DNA from: Bombus terrestris
Taxonomy: Eukaryota > Arthropoda > Insecta > Hymenoptera > Apidae
Direction: 5' to 3'
DNA length: 64,000 bases
Assembly: GCF_910591885.1 (NCBI RefSeq)
Contig: NW_025963604.1
Span: forward strand, 1 to 64,000
A program made the position numbers and the translations under genes. This document shows positions 1-15,110 of the stretch, piece after piece. The notes beneath the pieces were generated by a model. The model was given only the letters and a program-made list of their open reading frames with translations, did not search any database and was not told the origin of the DNA. Position 1 is the first letter of the stretch. Every line of letters begins with the position of its first letter.

Positions 1-570
1 ACGTGGGACAACGTGGGACAACGTGGGACAACGTGGGACAACGTGGGACAACGTGGGACAACGTGGGACAACGTGGGACAACGTGGGACAACGTGGGACA
101 ACGTGGGACAACGTGGGACAACGTGGGACAACGTGGGACAACGTGGGACAACGTGGGACAACGTGGGACAACGTGGGACATCGTGGGACAACGTGGGACA
201 CCGTTGGACACCGTTGGACACCGTTGGACACCGTTGGACATCGTTGGACACCGTGGGACAACGTGGGACAACGTGGGACAACGTGGGAAACCATGGAACA
301 ACGTGGGACAACGTGGGACACCGTTGGACATCGTTGGACAACGTGGGACAACGTGGGACAACGTGGGACAACGTGGGACAACGTGGGACAACGTGGGACA
401 ACGTGGGACACCGTTGGACACCGTGGGACACCGTTGGACACCGTTGGACATCGTTGGACACCGTGGGACAACGTGGGACAACGTGGGACAACGTGGGACA
501 ACGTGGGACAACGTGGGACAACGTGGGACAACGTGGGACAACGTGGGACAACGTGGGACAACGTGGGACA

Positions 571-1130
571 TCGTGGGACAACGTGGGACAACGTGGGACA
601 ACGTGGGACAACGTGGGACACCGTTGGACAACGTGGGACACCGTTGGACATCGTTGGACACCGTGGGACAACGTGGGACAACGTGGGACCACGTGGGACA
701 ACGTGGGACAACGTGGGACAACGTGGGACAACGTGGGACAACGTGGGACAACGTGGGACAACGTGGGACATCGTGGGACACCGTTGGACATCGTTGGACA
801 TCGTTGGACATCGTGGGACACCGTTGGACATCGTTGGACATCGTTGGACACCGTTGGACATCGTTGGACACCGTTGGACATCGTTGGACATCGTTGGACA
901 TCGTGGGACACCGTTGGACATCGTTGGACATCGTTGGACACCGTTGGACATCGTTGGACATCGTTGGACATCGTTGGACACCGTTGGACACCGTTGGACA
1001 CCGTGGGACATCGTTGGACACCGTGGGACAACGTGGGACAACGTGGGACAACGTGGGACAACGTGGGACAACGTGGGACAACGTGGGACATCGTGGGACA
1101 ACGTGGGACAACGTGGGACAACGTGGGACA
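571..1130. repeat. Segmental copy, partner at 6,811-7,370
   Basis: Unit order matches 6,811-7,370 at an offset of 6,240 bp. Shared features include the E unit at 571/6811, the acgtgggacc unit at 681/6921, the long C/B block at 781/7021 and the E unit at 1091/7331. The match breaks just after 1,130/7,370. One visible difference is the unit at 1001 (ccgtgggaca), which is cctttggaca at 7241. Confidence 0.85.
781..1020. repeat. C/B-rich block without A units
   Basis: Twenty-four consecutive units contain no A unit. They are almost all C and B, with E at 811 and 901 and D at 1001. Because B and C carry tTGG instead of tGGG, the block interrupts the regular GGG spacing seen elsewhere. The same block recurs at 7,021-7,260. 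Shorter related blocks lie at 4,651-4,830, 10,731-10,910, 22,321-22,500 and 23,871-24,050. Confidence 0.9.
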
Positions 1131-1450
1131 CCGTTGGACACCGTTGGACACCGTTGGACACCGTTGGACATCGTTGGACACCGTGGGACAACGTGGGACA
1201 ACGTGGGACAACGTGGGACAACGTGGGACAACGTGGGACAACGTGGGACAACGTGGGACAACGTGGGACAACGTGGGACATCGTGGGACAACGTGGGACA
1301 ACGTGGGACAACGTGGGACAACGTGGGACACCGTTGGACAACGTGGGACACCGTTGGACATCGTTGGACAACGTGGGACCACGTGGGACAACGTGGGACA
1401 ACGTGGGACAACGTGGGACAACGTGGGACAACGTGGGACACCGTGGGACA

Positions 1451-4400
1451 ACGGGGGACAACGTGGGACAACGTGGGACAACGTGGGACAACGTGGGACA
1501 ACGTGGGACAACGTGGGACAACGTGGGACAACGTGGGACATCGTGGGACAACGTGGGACAACGTGGGACAACGTGGGACAACGTGGGACACCGTTGGACA
1601 ACGTGGGACACCGTTGGACATCGTTGGACACCGTGGGACAACGTGGGACAACGTGGGACCACCTGGGACAACGTGGGACAACGTGGGACAACGTGGGACA
1701 CCGTTGGACACCGTGGGACAACGTGGGACAACGTGGGACCACGTGGGACAACGTGGGACAACGTGGGACAACGTGGGACAACGTGGGACATCGTGGGACA
1801 ACGTGGGACAACGTGGGACAACGTGGGACAACGTGGGACAACGTGGGACACCGTTGGACACCGTTGGACACCGTTGGACACCGTTGGACATCGTTGGACA
1901 CCGTGGGACAACGTGGGACAACGTGGGACAACGTGGGAAACCATGGAACAACGTGGGACAACGTGGAACACCGTTGGACATCGTTGGACATCGTTGGACA
2001 CCGTGGGACAACGTGGGACAACGTGGGAAAACGTGGGACAACGTGGGACACCGTTGGACATCGCTGGACACCGTTGGACATCGTTGGACACCGTGGGACA
2101 ACGTGGGACAACGTGGGACAACGTGGGACAACGTGGGACAACGTGGGACAACGTGGGACAACGTGGGACAACGTGGGAAAACGTGGGACAACGTGGGACA
2201 CCGTTGGACATCGCTGGACACCGTTGGACATCGTTGGACACCGTGGGACAACGTGGGACAACGTGGGACATCGTGGGACAACGTGGGACAACGTGGGACA
2301 ACGTGGGACAACGTGGGACACCGTGGGACAACGTGGGACAACGTGGGACAACGTGGGACAACGTCGGACAACGTGGGACAACGTGGGACATCGTGGGACA
2401 ACGTGGGACAACGTGGGACAACGTGGGACAACGTGGGACACCGTTGGACACCGTGGGACACCGTTGGACACCGTTGGACATCGTTGGACACCGTGGGACA
2501 ACGTGGGACAACGTGGGACAACGTGGGACAACGTGGGACATCGTGGGACAACGTGGGACAACGTGGGACAACGTGGGACAACGTGGGACAACGTGGGACA
2601 ACGTGGGACAACGTGGGACAACGTGGGACAACGTGGGACAACGTGGGACAACGTGGGACAACGTGGGAAAACGTGGGACAACGTGGGACACCGTTGGACA
2701 CCGTGGGACAACGTGGGACAACGTGGGACAACGTGGGACAACGTGGGACAACGTGGGACAACGTGGGACAACGTGGGACAACGTGGGACAACGTGGGACA
2801 ACGTGGGACAACGTGGGACAACGTGGGACATCGTGGGACAACGTGGGACAACGTGGGACAACGTGGGACAACGTGGGACAACGTGGGACACCGTTGGACA
2901 ACGTGGGACACCGTTGGACATCGTTGGACACCGTGGGACAACGTGGGACAACGTGGGACAACGTGGGACATCGTGGGACAACGTGGGACAACGTGGGACA
3001 ACGTGGGACAACGTGGGACAACGTGGGACACCGTTGGACACCGTTGGACACCGTTGGACACCGTTGGACATCGTTGGACACCGTGGGACAACGTGGGACA
3101 ACGTGGGACAACGTGGGAAACCATGGAACAACGTGGGACAACGTGGGACACCGTTGGACATCGCTGGACATCGTTGGACACCGTGGGACAACGTGGGACA
3201 ACGTGGGAAAACGTGGGACAACGTGGGACACCGTTGGACATCGCTGGACACCGTTGGACATCGTTGGACACCGTGGGACAACGTGGGACAACGTGGGACA
3301 ACGTGGGACAACGTGGGACAACGTGGGACAACGTGGGACAACGTGGGACAACGTGGGACATCGTTGGACACCGTTGGACACCGTGGGACAACGTGGGACA
3401 ACGTGGGACAACGTGGGACAACGTGGGACAACGTGGGACAACGTGGGACAACGTGGGACAACGTGGGACAACGTGGGACAACGTGGGACAACGTGGGACA
3501 ACGTGGGACAACGTGGGACAACGTGGGACAACGTGGGACAACGTGGGACAACGTGGGACAACGTGGGACAACGTGGGACAACGTGGGACATCGTGGGACA
3601 ACGTGGGACACCGTTGGACACCGTTGGACACCGTTGGACACCGTTGGACATCGTTGGACACCGTGGGACAACGTGGGACAACGTGGGACAACGTGGGAAA
3701 CCATGGAACAACGTGGGACAACGTGGGACACCGTTGGACATCGTTGGACAACGTGGGACAACGTGGGACAACGTGGGACAACGTGGGACAACGTGGGACA
3801 ACGTGGGACAACGTGGGACACCGTTGGACACCGTGGGACACCGTTGGACACCGTTGGACATCGTTGGACACCGTGGGACAACGTGGGACAACGTGGGACA
3901 ACGTGGGACAACGTGGGACAACGTGGGACAACGTGGGACAACGTGGGACAACGTGGGACAACGTGGGACAACGTGGGACAACGTGGGACATCGTGGGACA
4001 ACGTGGGACAACGTGGGACAACGTGGGACAACGTGGGACACCGTTGGACAACGTGGGACACCGTGGGACATCGTTGGACAACGTGGGACAACGTGGGACA
4101 ACGTGGGACCACGTGGGACAACGTGGGACAACGTGGGACAACGTGGGACAACGTGGGACAACGTGGGACAACGTGGGACAACGTGGGACATCGTGGGACA
4201 ACGTGGGACAACGTGGGACAACGTGGGACAACGTGGGACAACGTGGGACAACGTGGGACAACGTGGGACAACGTGGGAAACCATGGAACAACGTGGGACA
4301 ACGTGGGACACCGGTGGACATCGTTGGACAACGTGGGACAACGTGGGACAGCGTGGGACAACGTGGGACAACGTGGGACAACGTGGGACACCGTTGGACA

Positions 4401-6250
4401 CCGTGGGACACCGTTGGACACCGTTGGACATCGTTGGACACCGTGGGACAACGTGGGAAAACGTGGGACAACGTGGGACAACGTGGGACAACGTGGGACA
4501 ACGTGGGACAACGTGGGACAACGTGGGACAACGTGGGACAACGTGGGACACCGTTGGACAACGTGGGACACCGTTGGACATCGTTGGACACCGTGGGACA
4601 ACGTGGGACAACGTGGGACAACGTGGGACAACGTGGGACAACGTGGGACACCGTTGGACATCGTTGGACATCGTTGGACATCGTGGGACACCGTTGGACA
4701 TCGTTGGACATCGTTGGACACCGTTGGACATCGTTGGACACCGTTGGACATCGTTGGACATCGTTGGACATCGTTGGACATCGTTGGACACCGTTGGACA
4801 CCGCTGGACACCGTTGGACATCGTTGGACACCGTGGGACAACGTGGGACAACGTGGGACACCGTGGGACACCGTTGGACACCGTTGGACATCGTTGGACA
4901 CCGTGGGACAACGTGGGACAACGTGGGACAACGTGGGACAACGTGGGACAACGTGGGACAACGTGGGACAACGTGGGACAACGTGGGACAACGTGGGACA
5001 TCGTGGGACAACGTGGGACACCGTGGGACAACGTGGGACAACGTGGGACATCGTTGGACACCGTGGGACAACGTGGGACAACGTGGGACAACGTGGGACA
5101 ACGTGGGACAACGTGGGACAACGTGGGACAACGTGGGACAACGTGGGACAACGTGGGACAACGTGGGACATCGTGGGACAACGTGGGACAACGTGGGACA
5201 ACGTGGGACAACGTGGGACAACGTGGGACACCGTTGGACATCGTTGGACACCGTGGGACACCGTGGGACAACGTGGGACAACGTGGGACAACGTGGGACA
5301 ACGTGGGACAACGTGGGAAACCATGGAACAACGTGGGACAACGTGGGACACCGTTGGACATCGTTGGACAACGTGGGACAACGTGGGACAACGTGGGACA
5401 ACGTGGGACAACGTGGGAAAACGTGGGACAACGTGGGACACCGTTGGACATCGCTGGACACCGTTGGACATCGTTGGACACCGTGGGACAACGTGGGACA
5501 ACGTGGGACAACGTGGGACAACGTGGGACAACGTGGGACAACGTGGGACAACGTGGGACAACGTGGGACAACGTGGGACAACGTGGGACATCGTGGGACA
5601 ACGTGGGACAACGTGGGACAACGTGGGACAACGTGGGACATCGTGGGACACCGGTGGACACCGTGGGACAACGTGGGACAACGTCGGACAACGTGGGACA
5701 ACGTGGGACAACGTGGGACAACGTGGGACAACGTGGGACAACGTGGGACAACGTGGGACAACGTGGGACACCGTTGGACACCGTGGGACACCGTTGGACA
5801 CCGTTGGACATCGTTGGACACCGTGGGACAACGTGGGACAACGTGGGACAACGTGGGACAACGTGGGACAACGTGGGACAACGTGGGACAACGTGGGACA
5901 ACGTGGGACAACGTGGGACAACGTGGGACAACGTGGGACAACGTGGGACACCGTTGGACAACGTGGGACACCGTTGGACATCGTTGGACACCGTGGGACA
6001 ACGTGGGACAACGTGGGACAACGTGGGACAACGTGGGACAACGTGGGACACCGTTGGACATCGTTGGACATCGTTGGACATCGTGGGACACCGTTGGACA
6101 TCGTTGGACATCGTTGGACACCGTTGGACACCGTTGGACAACGTGGGACATCGTGGGACAACGTGGGACAACGTGGGACAACGTGGGACAACGTGGGACA
6201 CCGTTGGACACCGTGGGACACCGTTGGACACCGTTGGACACCGTTGGACA
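1451..6250. repeat. Segmental copy, partner about 7.52-12.68 kb
   Basis: Rare units repeat at a near-constant offset: acgggggaca at 1451 and 7521 (6,070), ccggtggaca at 4311 and 10381 (6,070), ccgctggaca at 4801 and 10881 (6,080). The offset grows to about 6,440 further right (6051 against 12491), so several whole-unit gains and losses lie between the copies. The start and end are read by eye and approximate. Confidence 0.75.
4651..4830. repeat. C/B-rich block with ccgctggaca marker
   Basis: Eighteen units of B, C and one E, ending in D. It carries the rare unit ccgctggaca at 4801. The same block recurs with that marker at 10881, 22471 and 24021. The four copies let offsets be measured: 6,080, then 11,590, then 1,550 bp. 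Confidence 0.88.
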
Positions 6251-6280
6251 CCGTGGGACAACGTGGGACAACGTGGGACA

Positions 6281-6810
6281 ACGTGGGACATCGTGGGACA
6301 ACGTGGGACAACGTGGGACAACGTGGGACAACGTGGGACAACGTGGGACACCGTTGGACACCGTTGGACACCGTTGGACACCGTTGGACATCGTTGGACA
6401 CCGTGGGACAACGTGGGACAACGTGGGACAACGTGGGAAACCATGGAACAACGTGGGACAACGTGGGACACCGTTGGACATCGCTGGACATCGTTGGACA
6501 CCGTGGGACAACGTGGGACAACGTGGGAAAACGTGGGACAACGTGGGACACCGTTGGACATCGCTGGACACCGTTGGACATCGTTGGACACCGTGGGACA
6601 ACGTGGGACAACGTGGGACAACGTGGGACAACGTGGGACAACGTGGGACAACGTGGGACAACGTGGGACAACGTGGGACATCGTTGGACACCGTTGGACA
6701 CCGTGGGACAACGTGGGACAACGTGGGACAACGTGGGACAACGTGGGACAACGTGGGACAACGTGGGACAACGTGGGACAACGTGGGACAACGTGGGACA
6801 ACGTGGGACA
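6281..6810. repeat. Segmental copy, partner about 2,961-3,490
   Basis: The ccatggaaca at 6441, tcgctggaca at 6481 and the C-B-D phrase at 6681 all have counterparts exactly 3,320 bp to the left (3121, 3161, 3361). This short block bridges two longer copies at other offsets, which shows nested, mosaic duplication. Confidence 0.7.
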
Positions 6811-7020
6811 TCGTGGGACAACGTGGGACAACGTGGGACAACGTGGGACAACGTGGGACACCGTTGGACAACGTGGGACACCGTTGGACATCGTTGGACA
6901 CCGTGGGACAACGTGGGACAACGTGGGACCACGTGGGACAACGTGGGACAACGTGGGACAACGTGGGACAACGTGGGACAACGTGGGACAACGTGGGACA
7001 ACGTGGGACATCGTGGGACA

Positions 7021-7260
7021 CCGTTGGACATCGTTGGACATCGTTGGACATCGTGGGACACCGTTGGACATCGTTGGACATCGTTGGACACCGTTGGACA
7101 TCGTTGGACACCGTTGGACATCGTTGGACATCGTTGGACATCGTGGGACACCGTTGGACATCGTTGGACATCGTTGGACACCGTTGGACATCGTTGGACA
7201 TCGTTGGACATCGTTGGACACCGTTGGACACCGTTGGACACCTTTGGACATCGTTGGACA
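7021..7260. repeat. C/B-rich block, second copy
   Basis: This is the same 24-unit order as 781-1,020 except that the unit at 7241 is cctttggaca. It sits at the left edge of the 11.6-kb large copy; the cctttggaca unit recurs at 18851, which fixes the start of the second large copy. Confidence 0.9.
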
Positions 7261-10200
7261 CCGTGGGACAACGTGGGACAACGTGGGACAACGTGGGACA
7301 ACGTGGGACAACGTGGGACAACGTGGGACATCGTGGGACAACGTGGGACAACGTGGGACAACGTGGGACATCGTGGGACAACGTGGGACAACGTGGGACA
7401 ACGTGGGACAACGTGGGACACCGTTGGACAACGTGGGACACCGTTGGACATCGTTGGACACCGTGGGACAACGTGGGACAACGTGGGACAACGTGGGACA
7501 ACGTGGGACACCGTGGGACAACGGGGGACAACGTGGGACAACGTGGGACAACGTGGGACAACGTGGGACAACGTGGGACAACGTGGGACAACGTGGGACA
7601 ACGTGGGACATCGTGGGACAACGTGGGACAACGTGGGACAACGTGGGACAACGTGGGACACCGTTGGACAACGTGGGACACCGTTGGACATCGTTGGACA
7701 CCGTGGGACAACGTGGGACAACGTGGGACCACGTGGGACAACGTGGGACAACGTGGGACAACGTGGGACACCGTTGGACACCGTGGGACAACGTGGGACA
7801 ACGTGGGACCACGTGGGACAACGTGGGACAACGTGGGACAACGTGGGACAACGTGGGACATCGTGGGACAACGTGGGACAACGTGGGACAACGTGGGACA
7901 ACGTGGGACAACGTGGGACACCGTTGGACACCGTTGGACACCGTTGGACACCGTTGGACATCGTTGGACACCGTGGGACAACGTGGGACAACGTGGGACA
8001 ACGTGGGAAACCATGGAACAACGTGGGACAACGTGGGACACCGTTGGACATCGTTGGACATCGTTGGACACCGTGGGACAACGTGGGACAACGTGGGAAA
8101 ACGTGGGACAACGTGGGACACCGTTGGACATCGCTGGACACCGTTGGACATCGTTGGACACCTTGGGACAACGTGGGACGACGTGGGACAACGTGGGACA
8201 ACGTGGGACAACGTGGGACAACGTGGGACAACGTGGGACAACGTGGGAAAACGTGGGACAACGTGGGACACCGTTGGACATCGCTGGACACCGTGGGACA
8301 TCGTGGGACACCGTGGGACAACGTGGGACAACGTGGGACATCGTGGGACAACGTGGGACAACGTGGGACAACGTGGGACATCGTGGGACACCGTGGGACA
8401 ACGTGGGACAACGTGGGACAACGTGGGACAACGTCGGACAACGTGGGACAACGTGGGACATCGTGGGACAACGTGGGACAACGTGGGACAACGTGGGACA
8501 ACGTGGGACACCGTTGGACACCGTGGGACACCGTTGGACACCGTTGGACATCGTTGGACACCGTGGGACAACGTGGGACAACGTGGGACAACGTGGGACA
8601 ACGTGGGACATCGTGGGACAACGTGGGACAACGTGGGACAACGTGGGACAACGTGGGACAACGTGGGACAACGTGGGACACCGTGGGACAACGTGGGACA
8701 ACGTGGGACAACGTGGGACAACGTGGGACAACGTGGGACAACGTGGGACAACGTGGGACAACGTGGGACAACGTGGGACAACGTGGGACAACGTGGGACA
8801 ACGTGGGACAACGTGGGACAACGTGGGACAACGTGGGACAACGTGGGACATCGTGGGACAACGTGGGACAACGTGGGACAACGTGGGACAACGTGGGACA
8901 ACGTGGGACACCGTTGGACAACGTGGGACACCGTTGGACATCGTTGGACACCGTGGGACAACGTGGGACAACGTGGGACAACGTGGGACATCGTGGGACA
9001 ACGTGGGACAACGTGGGACAGCGTGGGACAACGTGGGACAACGTGGGACACCGTTGGACACCGTTGGACACCGTTGGACACCGTTGGACATCGTTGGACA
9101 CCGTGGGACAACGTGGGACAACGTGGGACAACGTGGGAAACCATGGAACAACGTGGGACAACGTGGGACACCGTTGGACATCGTTGGACATCGTTGGACA
9201 CCGTGGGACAACGTGGGACAACGTGGGAAAACGTGGGACAACGTGGGACACCGTTGGACATCGCTGGACACCGTTGGACATCGTTGGACACCGTGGGACA
9301 ACGTGGGACAACGTGGGACAACGTGGGACAACGTGGGACAACGTGGGACAACGTGGGACAACGTGGGACAACGTGGGACATCGTTGGACACCGTTGGACA
9401 CCGTGGGACAACGTGGGACAACGTGGGACAACGTGGGACAACGTGGGACAACGTGGGACAACGTGGGACAACGTGGGACAACGTGGGACAACGTGGGACA
9501 ACGTGGGACAACGTGGGACAACGTGGGACAACGTGGGACAACGTGGGACAACGTGGGACAACGTGGGACAACGTGGGACATCGTGGGACAACGTGGGACA
9601 CCGTTGGACACCGTTGGACACCGTTGGACACCGTTGGACATCGTTGGACACCGTGGGACAACGTGGGACAACGTGGGACAACGTGGGACAACGTGGGAAA
9701 CCATGGAACAACGTGGGACAACGTGGGACACCGTTGGACATCGTTGGACAACGTGGGACAACGTGGGACAACGTGGGACAACGTGGGACAACGTGGGACA
9801 ACGTGGGACAACGTGGGACAACGTGGGACACCGTTGGACACCGTGGGACACCGTTGGACACCGTTGGACATCGTTGGACACCGTGGGACAACGTGGGACA
9901 ACGTGGGACAACGTGGGACAACGTGGGACAACGTGGGACAACGTGGGACAACGTGGGACAACGTGGGACAACGTGGGACAACGTGGGACAACGTGGGACA
10001 TCGTGGGACAACGTGGGACAACGTGGGACAACGTGGGACAACGTGGGACACCGTTGGACAACGTGGGACACCGTTGGACATCGTTGGACACCGTGGGACA
10101 ACGTGGGACAACGTGGGACCACGTGGGACAACGTGGGACAACGTGGGACAACGTGGGACAACGTGGGACAACGTGGGACAACGTGGGACAACGTGGGACA

Positions 10201-12130
10201 TCGTGGGACAACGTGGGACAACGTGGGACAACGTGGGACAACGTGGGACAACGTGGGACACCGTTGGACATCTTTGGACACCGTGGGACACCGTGGGACA
10301 ACGTGGGACAACGTGGGACAACGTGGGACAACGTGGGACAACGTGGGAAACCATGGAACAACGTGGGACAACGTGGGACACCGGTGGACATCGTTGGACA
10401 ACGTGGGACAACGTGGGACAGCGTGGGACAACGTGGGACAACGTGGGACAACGTGGGACACCGTTGGACACCGTGGGACACCGTTGGACACCGTTGGACA
10501 TCGTTGGACACCGTGGGACAACGTGGGAAAACGTGGGACAACGTGGGACAACGTGGGACAACGTGGGACAACGTGGGACAACGTGGGACAACGTGGGACA
10601 ACGTGGGACAACGTGGGACAACGTGGGACACCGTTGGACAACGTGGGACACCGTTGGACATCGTTGGACACCGTGGGACAACGTGGGACAACGTGGGACA
10701 ACGTGGGACAACGTGGGACAACGTGGGACACCGTTGGACATCGTTGGACATCGTTGGACATCGTGGGACACCGTTGGACATCGTTGGACATCGTTGGACA
10801 CCGTTGGACATCGTTGGACACCGTTGGACATCGTTGGACATCGTTGGACATCGTTGGACATCGTTGGACACCGTTGGACACCGCTGGACACCGTTGGACA
10901 TCGTTGGACACCGTGGGACAACGTGGGACAACGTGGGACACCGTGGGACACCGTTGGACACCGTTGGACATCGTTGGACACCGTGGGACAACGTGGGACA
11001 ACGTGGGACAACGTGGGACAACGTGGGACAACGTGGGACAACGTGGGACAACGTGGGACAACGTGGGACAACGTGGGACATCGTGGGACAACGTGGGACA
11101 CCGTGGGACAACGTGGGACAACGTGGGACATCGTTGGACACCGTGGGACAACGTGGGACAACGTGGGACAACGTGGGACAACGTGGGACAACGTGGGACA
11201 ACGTGGGACAACGTGGGACAACGTGGGACAACGTGGGACAACGTGGGACAACGTGGGACAACGTGGGACAACGTGGGACAACGTGGGACACCGTTGGACA
11301 TCGCTGGACACCGTTGGACATCGTTGGACACCGTGGGACAACGTGGGACAACGTGGGACAACGTGGGACAACGTGGGACAACGTGGGACAACGTGGGACA
11401 ACGTGGGACAACGTGGGACAACGTGGGACAACGTGGGACAACGTGGGACACCGTTGGACAACGTGGGACACCGTTGGACATCGTTGGACACCGTGGGACA
11501 ACGTGGGACAACGTGGGACCACGTGGGACAACGTGGGACAACGTGGGACAACGTGGGACAACGTGGGACAACGTGGGACAACGTGGGACAACGTGGGACA
11601 ACGTGGGACATCGTGGGACAACGTGGGACAACGTGGGACAACGTGGGACAACGTGGGACAACGTGGGACACCGTGGGACATCGTTGGACACCGTGGGACA
11701 CCGTGGGACAACGTGGGACAACGTGGGACAACGTGGGACAACGTGGGACAACGTGGGAAACCATGGAACAACGTGGGACAACGTGGGACACCGTTGGACA
11801 TCGTTGGACAACGTGGGACAACGTGGGACAACGTGGGACAACGTGGGACAACGTGGGAAAACGTGGGACAACGTGGGACACCGTTGGACATCGCTGGACA
11901 CCGTTGGACATCGTTGGACACCGTGGGACAACGTGGGACAACGTGGGACAACGTGGGACAACGTGGGACAACGTGGGACAACGTGGGACAACGTGGGACA
12001 ACGTGGGACAACGTGGGACAACGTGGGACATCGTGGGACAACGTGGGACAACGTGGGACAACGTGGGACAACGTGGGACATCGTTGGACACCGTTGGACA
12101 CCGTGGGACAACGTGGGACAACGTGGGACA

Positions 12131-13270
12131 ACGTGGGACAACGTGGGACAACGTGGGACAACGTGGGACAACGTGGGACAACGTGGGACAACGTGGGACA
12201 ACGTGGGACACCGTTGGACACCGTGGGACACCGTTGGACACCGTTGGACATCGTTGGACACCGTGGGACAACGTGGGACAACGTGGGACAACGTGGGACA
12301 ACGTGGGACAACGTGGGACAACGTGGGACAACGTGGGACAACGTGGGACAACGTGGGACAACGTGGGACAACGTGGGACAACGTGGGACACCGTTGGACA
12401 ACGTGGGACACCGTTGGACATCGTTGGACAACGTGGGACAACGTGGGACAACGTGGGACAACGTGGGACAACGTGGGACAACGTGGGACACCGTTGGACA
12501 TCGTTGGACATCGTTGGACATCGTGGGACACCGTTGGACATCGTTGGACATCGTTGGACACCGTTGGACACCGTTGGACAACGTGGGACATCGTGGGACA
12601 ACGTGGGACAACGTGGGACAACGTGGGACAACGTGGGACACCGTTGGACACCGTGGGACACCGTTGGACACCGTTGGACACCGTTGGACATCGTTGGACA
12701 ACGTGGGACAACGTGGGACAACGTGGGACAACGTGGGACAACGTGGGACAACGTGGGACAACGTGGGACAACGTGGGACACCGTTGGACACCGTGGGACA
12801 CCGTTGGACACCGTTGGACATCGTTGGACACCGTGGGACAACGTGGGACAACGTGGGACAACGTGGGACAACGTGGGACAACGTGGGACAACGTGGGACA
12901 ACGTGGGACAACGTGGGACAACGTGGGACAACGTGGGACAACGTGGGACAACGTGGGACACCGTTGGACAACGTGGGACACCGTTGGACATCGTTGGACA
13001 CCGTGGGACAACGTGGGACAACGTGGGACAACGTGGGACAACGTGGGACAACGTGGGACACCGTTGGACATCGTTGGACATCGTTGGACATCGTGGGACA
13101 CCGTTGGACATCGTTGGACATCGTTGGACACCGTTGGACACCGTTGGACAACGTGGGACATCGTGGGACAACGTGGGACAACGTGGGACAACGTGGGACA
13201 ACGTGGGACACCGTTGGACACCGTGGGACACCGTTGGACACCGTTGGACACCGTTGGACATCGTTGGACA
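12131..13270. repeat. 570-bp tandem duplication (copy 1)
   Basis: Two 57-unit blocks lie side by side: 12,131-12,700 and 12,701-13,270. Matching landmarks 570 bp apart are the B-D-B-B-C-D phrase at 12211/12781, B-A-B at 12391/12961, E at 12591/13161 and the closing B-B-B-C at 12661/13231. The same duplication is present about 13,150 bp to the right. Confidence 0.88.
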
Positions 13271-14760
13271 TCGTTGGACATCGTGGGACACCGTTGGACA
13301 TCGCTGGACACCGTTGGACATCGTTGGACACCGTGGGACAACGTGGGACAACGTGGGACAACGTGGGACAACGTGGGACAACGTGGGACAACGTGGGACA
13401 ACGTGGGACATCGTGGGACAACGTGGGACAACGTGGGACAACGTGGGACAACGTGGGACACCGTTGGACAACGTGGGACACCGTTGGACATCGTTGGACA
13501 CCGTGGGACAACGTGGGACAACGTGGGACCACGTGGGACAACGTGGGACAACGTGGGACAACGTGGGACAACGTGGGACAACGTGGGACAACGTGGGACA
13601 TCGTGGGACAACGTGGGACAACGTGGGACAACGTGGGACAACGTGGGACAACGTGGGACACCGTTGGACATCGTTGGACACCGTGGGACACCGTGGGACA
13701 CCGTTGGACACCGTTGGACACCGTTGGACACCGTGGGACAACGTGGGACACCGTGGGACAACGTGGGACAACGTGGGACACCGTTGGACATCGTTGGACA
13801 CCGTTGGACATCGTTGGACACCGTGGGACACCGTTGGACACCGTTGGACACCGTTGGACACCGTTGGACACCGTTGGACACCGTTGGACATCGTTGGACA
13901 CCGCGGGACAACGTGGGACAACGTGGGACAACGTGGGACAACGTGGGACAACGTGGGACAACGTGGGACATCGTGGGACAACGTGGGACAACGTGGGACA
14001 ACGTGGGACAACGTGGGACAACGTGGGACACCGTTGGACAACGTGGGACACCGTTGGACACCGTTGGACATCGTTGGACACCGTTGGACACCGTGGGACA
14101 ACGTGGGACAACGTGGGACAACGTGGGACAACGTGGGACAACGTGGGACAACGTGGGACAACGTGGGACACCGTTGGACATCGTTGGACACCGTTGGACA
14201 TCGTTGGACACCGTGGGACAACGTGGGACAACGTGGGACAACGTGGGAAACCATGGAACAACGTGGGACAACGTGGGACACCGTTGGACATCGTTGGACA
14301 ACGTGGGACAACGTGGGACAACGTGGGACAACGTGGGACACCGTTGGACACCGTGGGACAACGTGGGACAACGTGGGACAACGTGGGACACCGTTGGACA
14401 TCGTTGGACATCGTTGGACATCGTTGTACACCGTTGGACACCGTTGGACACCGTTGGACACCGTTGGACACCGTTGGACATCGGTGGACATCGTGGGACA
14501 CCGTTGGACAACGTGGGACAACGTGGGACAACGTGGGACAACGTGGGACAACGTGGGACAACGTGGGACAACGTCGGACAACGTGGGACAACGTGGGACA
14601 ACGTGGGACACCGTTGGACATCGTTGGACACCGTTGGACATCGTTGGACACCGTGGGACAACGTGGGACAACGTGGGACAACGTGGGACAACGTGGGACA
14701 CCGTTGGACACCGTGGGACACCGTTGGACACCGTTGGACATCGTTGGACACCGTGGGACA

Positions 14761-15110
14761 ACGTGGGACAACGTGGGACAACGTGGGACAACGTGGGACA
14801 CCGTTGGACATCGTTGGACACCGTTGGACATCGTTGGACACCGTGGGACACCGTTGGACACCGTTGGACACCGTTGGACATCGGTGGACATCGTGGGACA
14901 CCGTTGGACACCGTTGGACATCGTTGGACACCGTGGGACAACGTGGGACAACGTGGGACAACGTGGGACAACGTGGGACACCGTTGGACATCGTTGGACA
15001 CCGTTGGACATCGTTGGACACCGTGGGACACCGTTGGACACCGTTGGACACCGTTGGACATCGGTGGACATCGTGGGACACCGTTGGACACCGTTGGACA
15101 TCGTTGGACA
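14761..15110. repeat. 180-bp tandem pair around tcggtggaca
   Basis: Two 18-unit blocks with tcggtggaca at 14881 and 15061, each preceded by four A, then B-C-B-C-D-B-B-B and followed by E-B-B-C. In large copy 2 the pair is at 28051 and 28231, where the second has lost the g (tcgttggaca). The edges are approximate. Confidence 0.8.

Larger units (their letters stand above)
1..13660. repeat. Domain I: A-run-rich subarray
   Basis: This part is dominated by runs of about 5-20 A units, separated by short phrases of B, D, C and E such as B-D-B-B-C-D (for example 411-470). Diagnostic variants are acgtgggacc (first at 681), tcgctggaca, the pair acgtgggaaa ccatggaaca, and dense C/B blocks. It has no TAG-bearing acgtaggaca unit at all. 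The boundary with domain II near 13.66 kb is approximate and is placed where A runs give way to B/C-rich phrases. Internal copies at offsets of about 6.07, 6.24 and 3.32 kb show it grew by nested segmental duplication. Confidence 0.8.
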
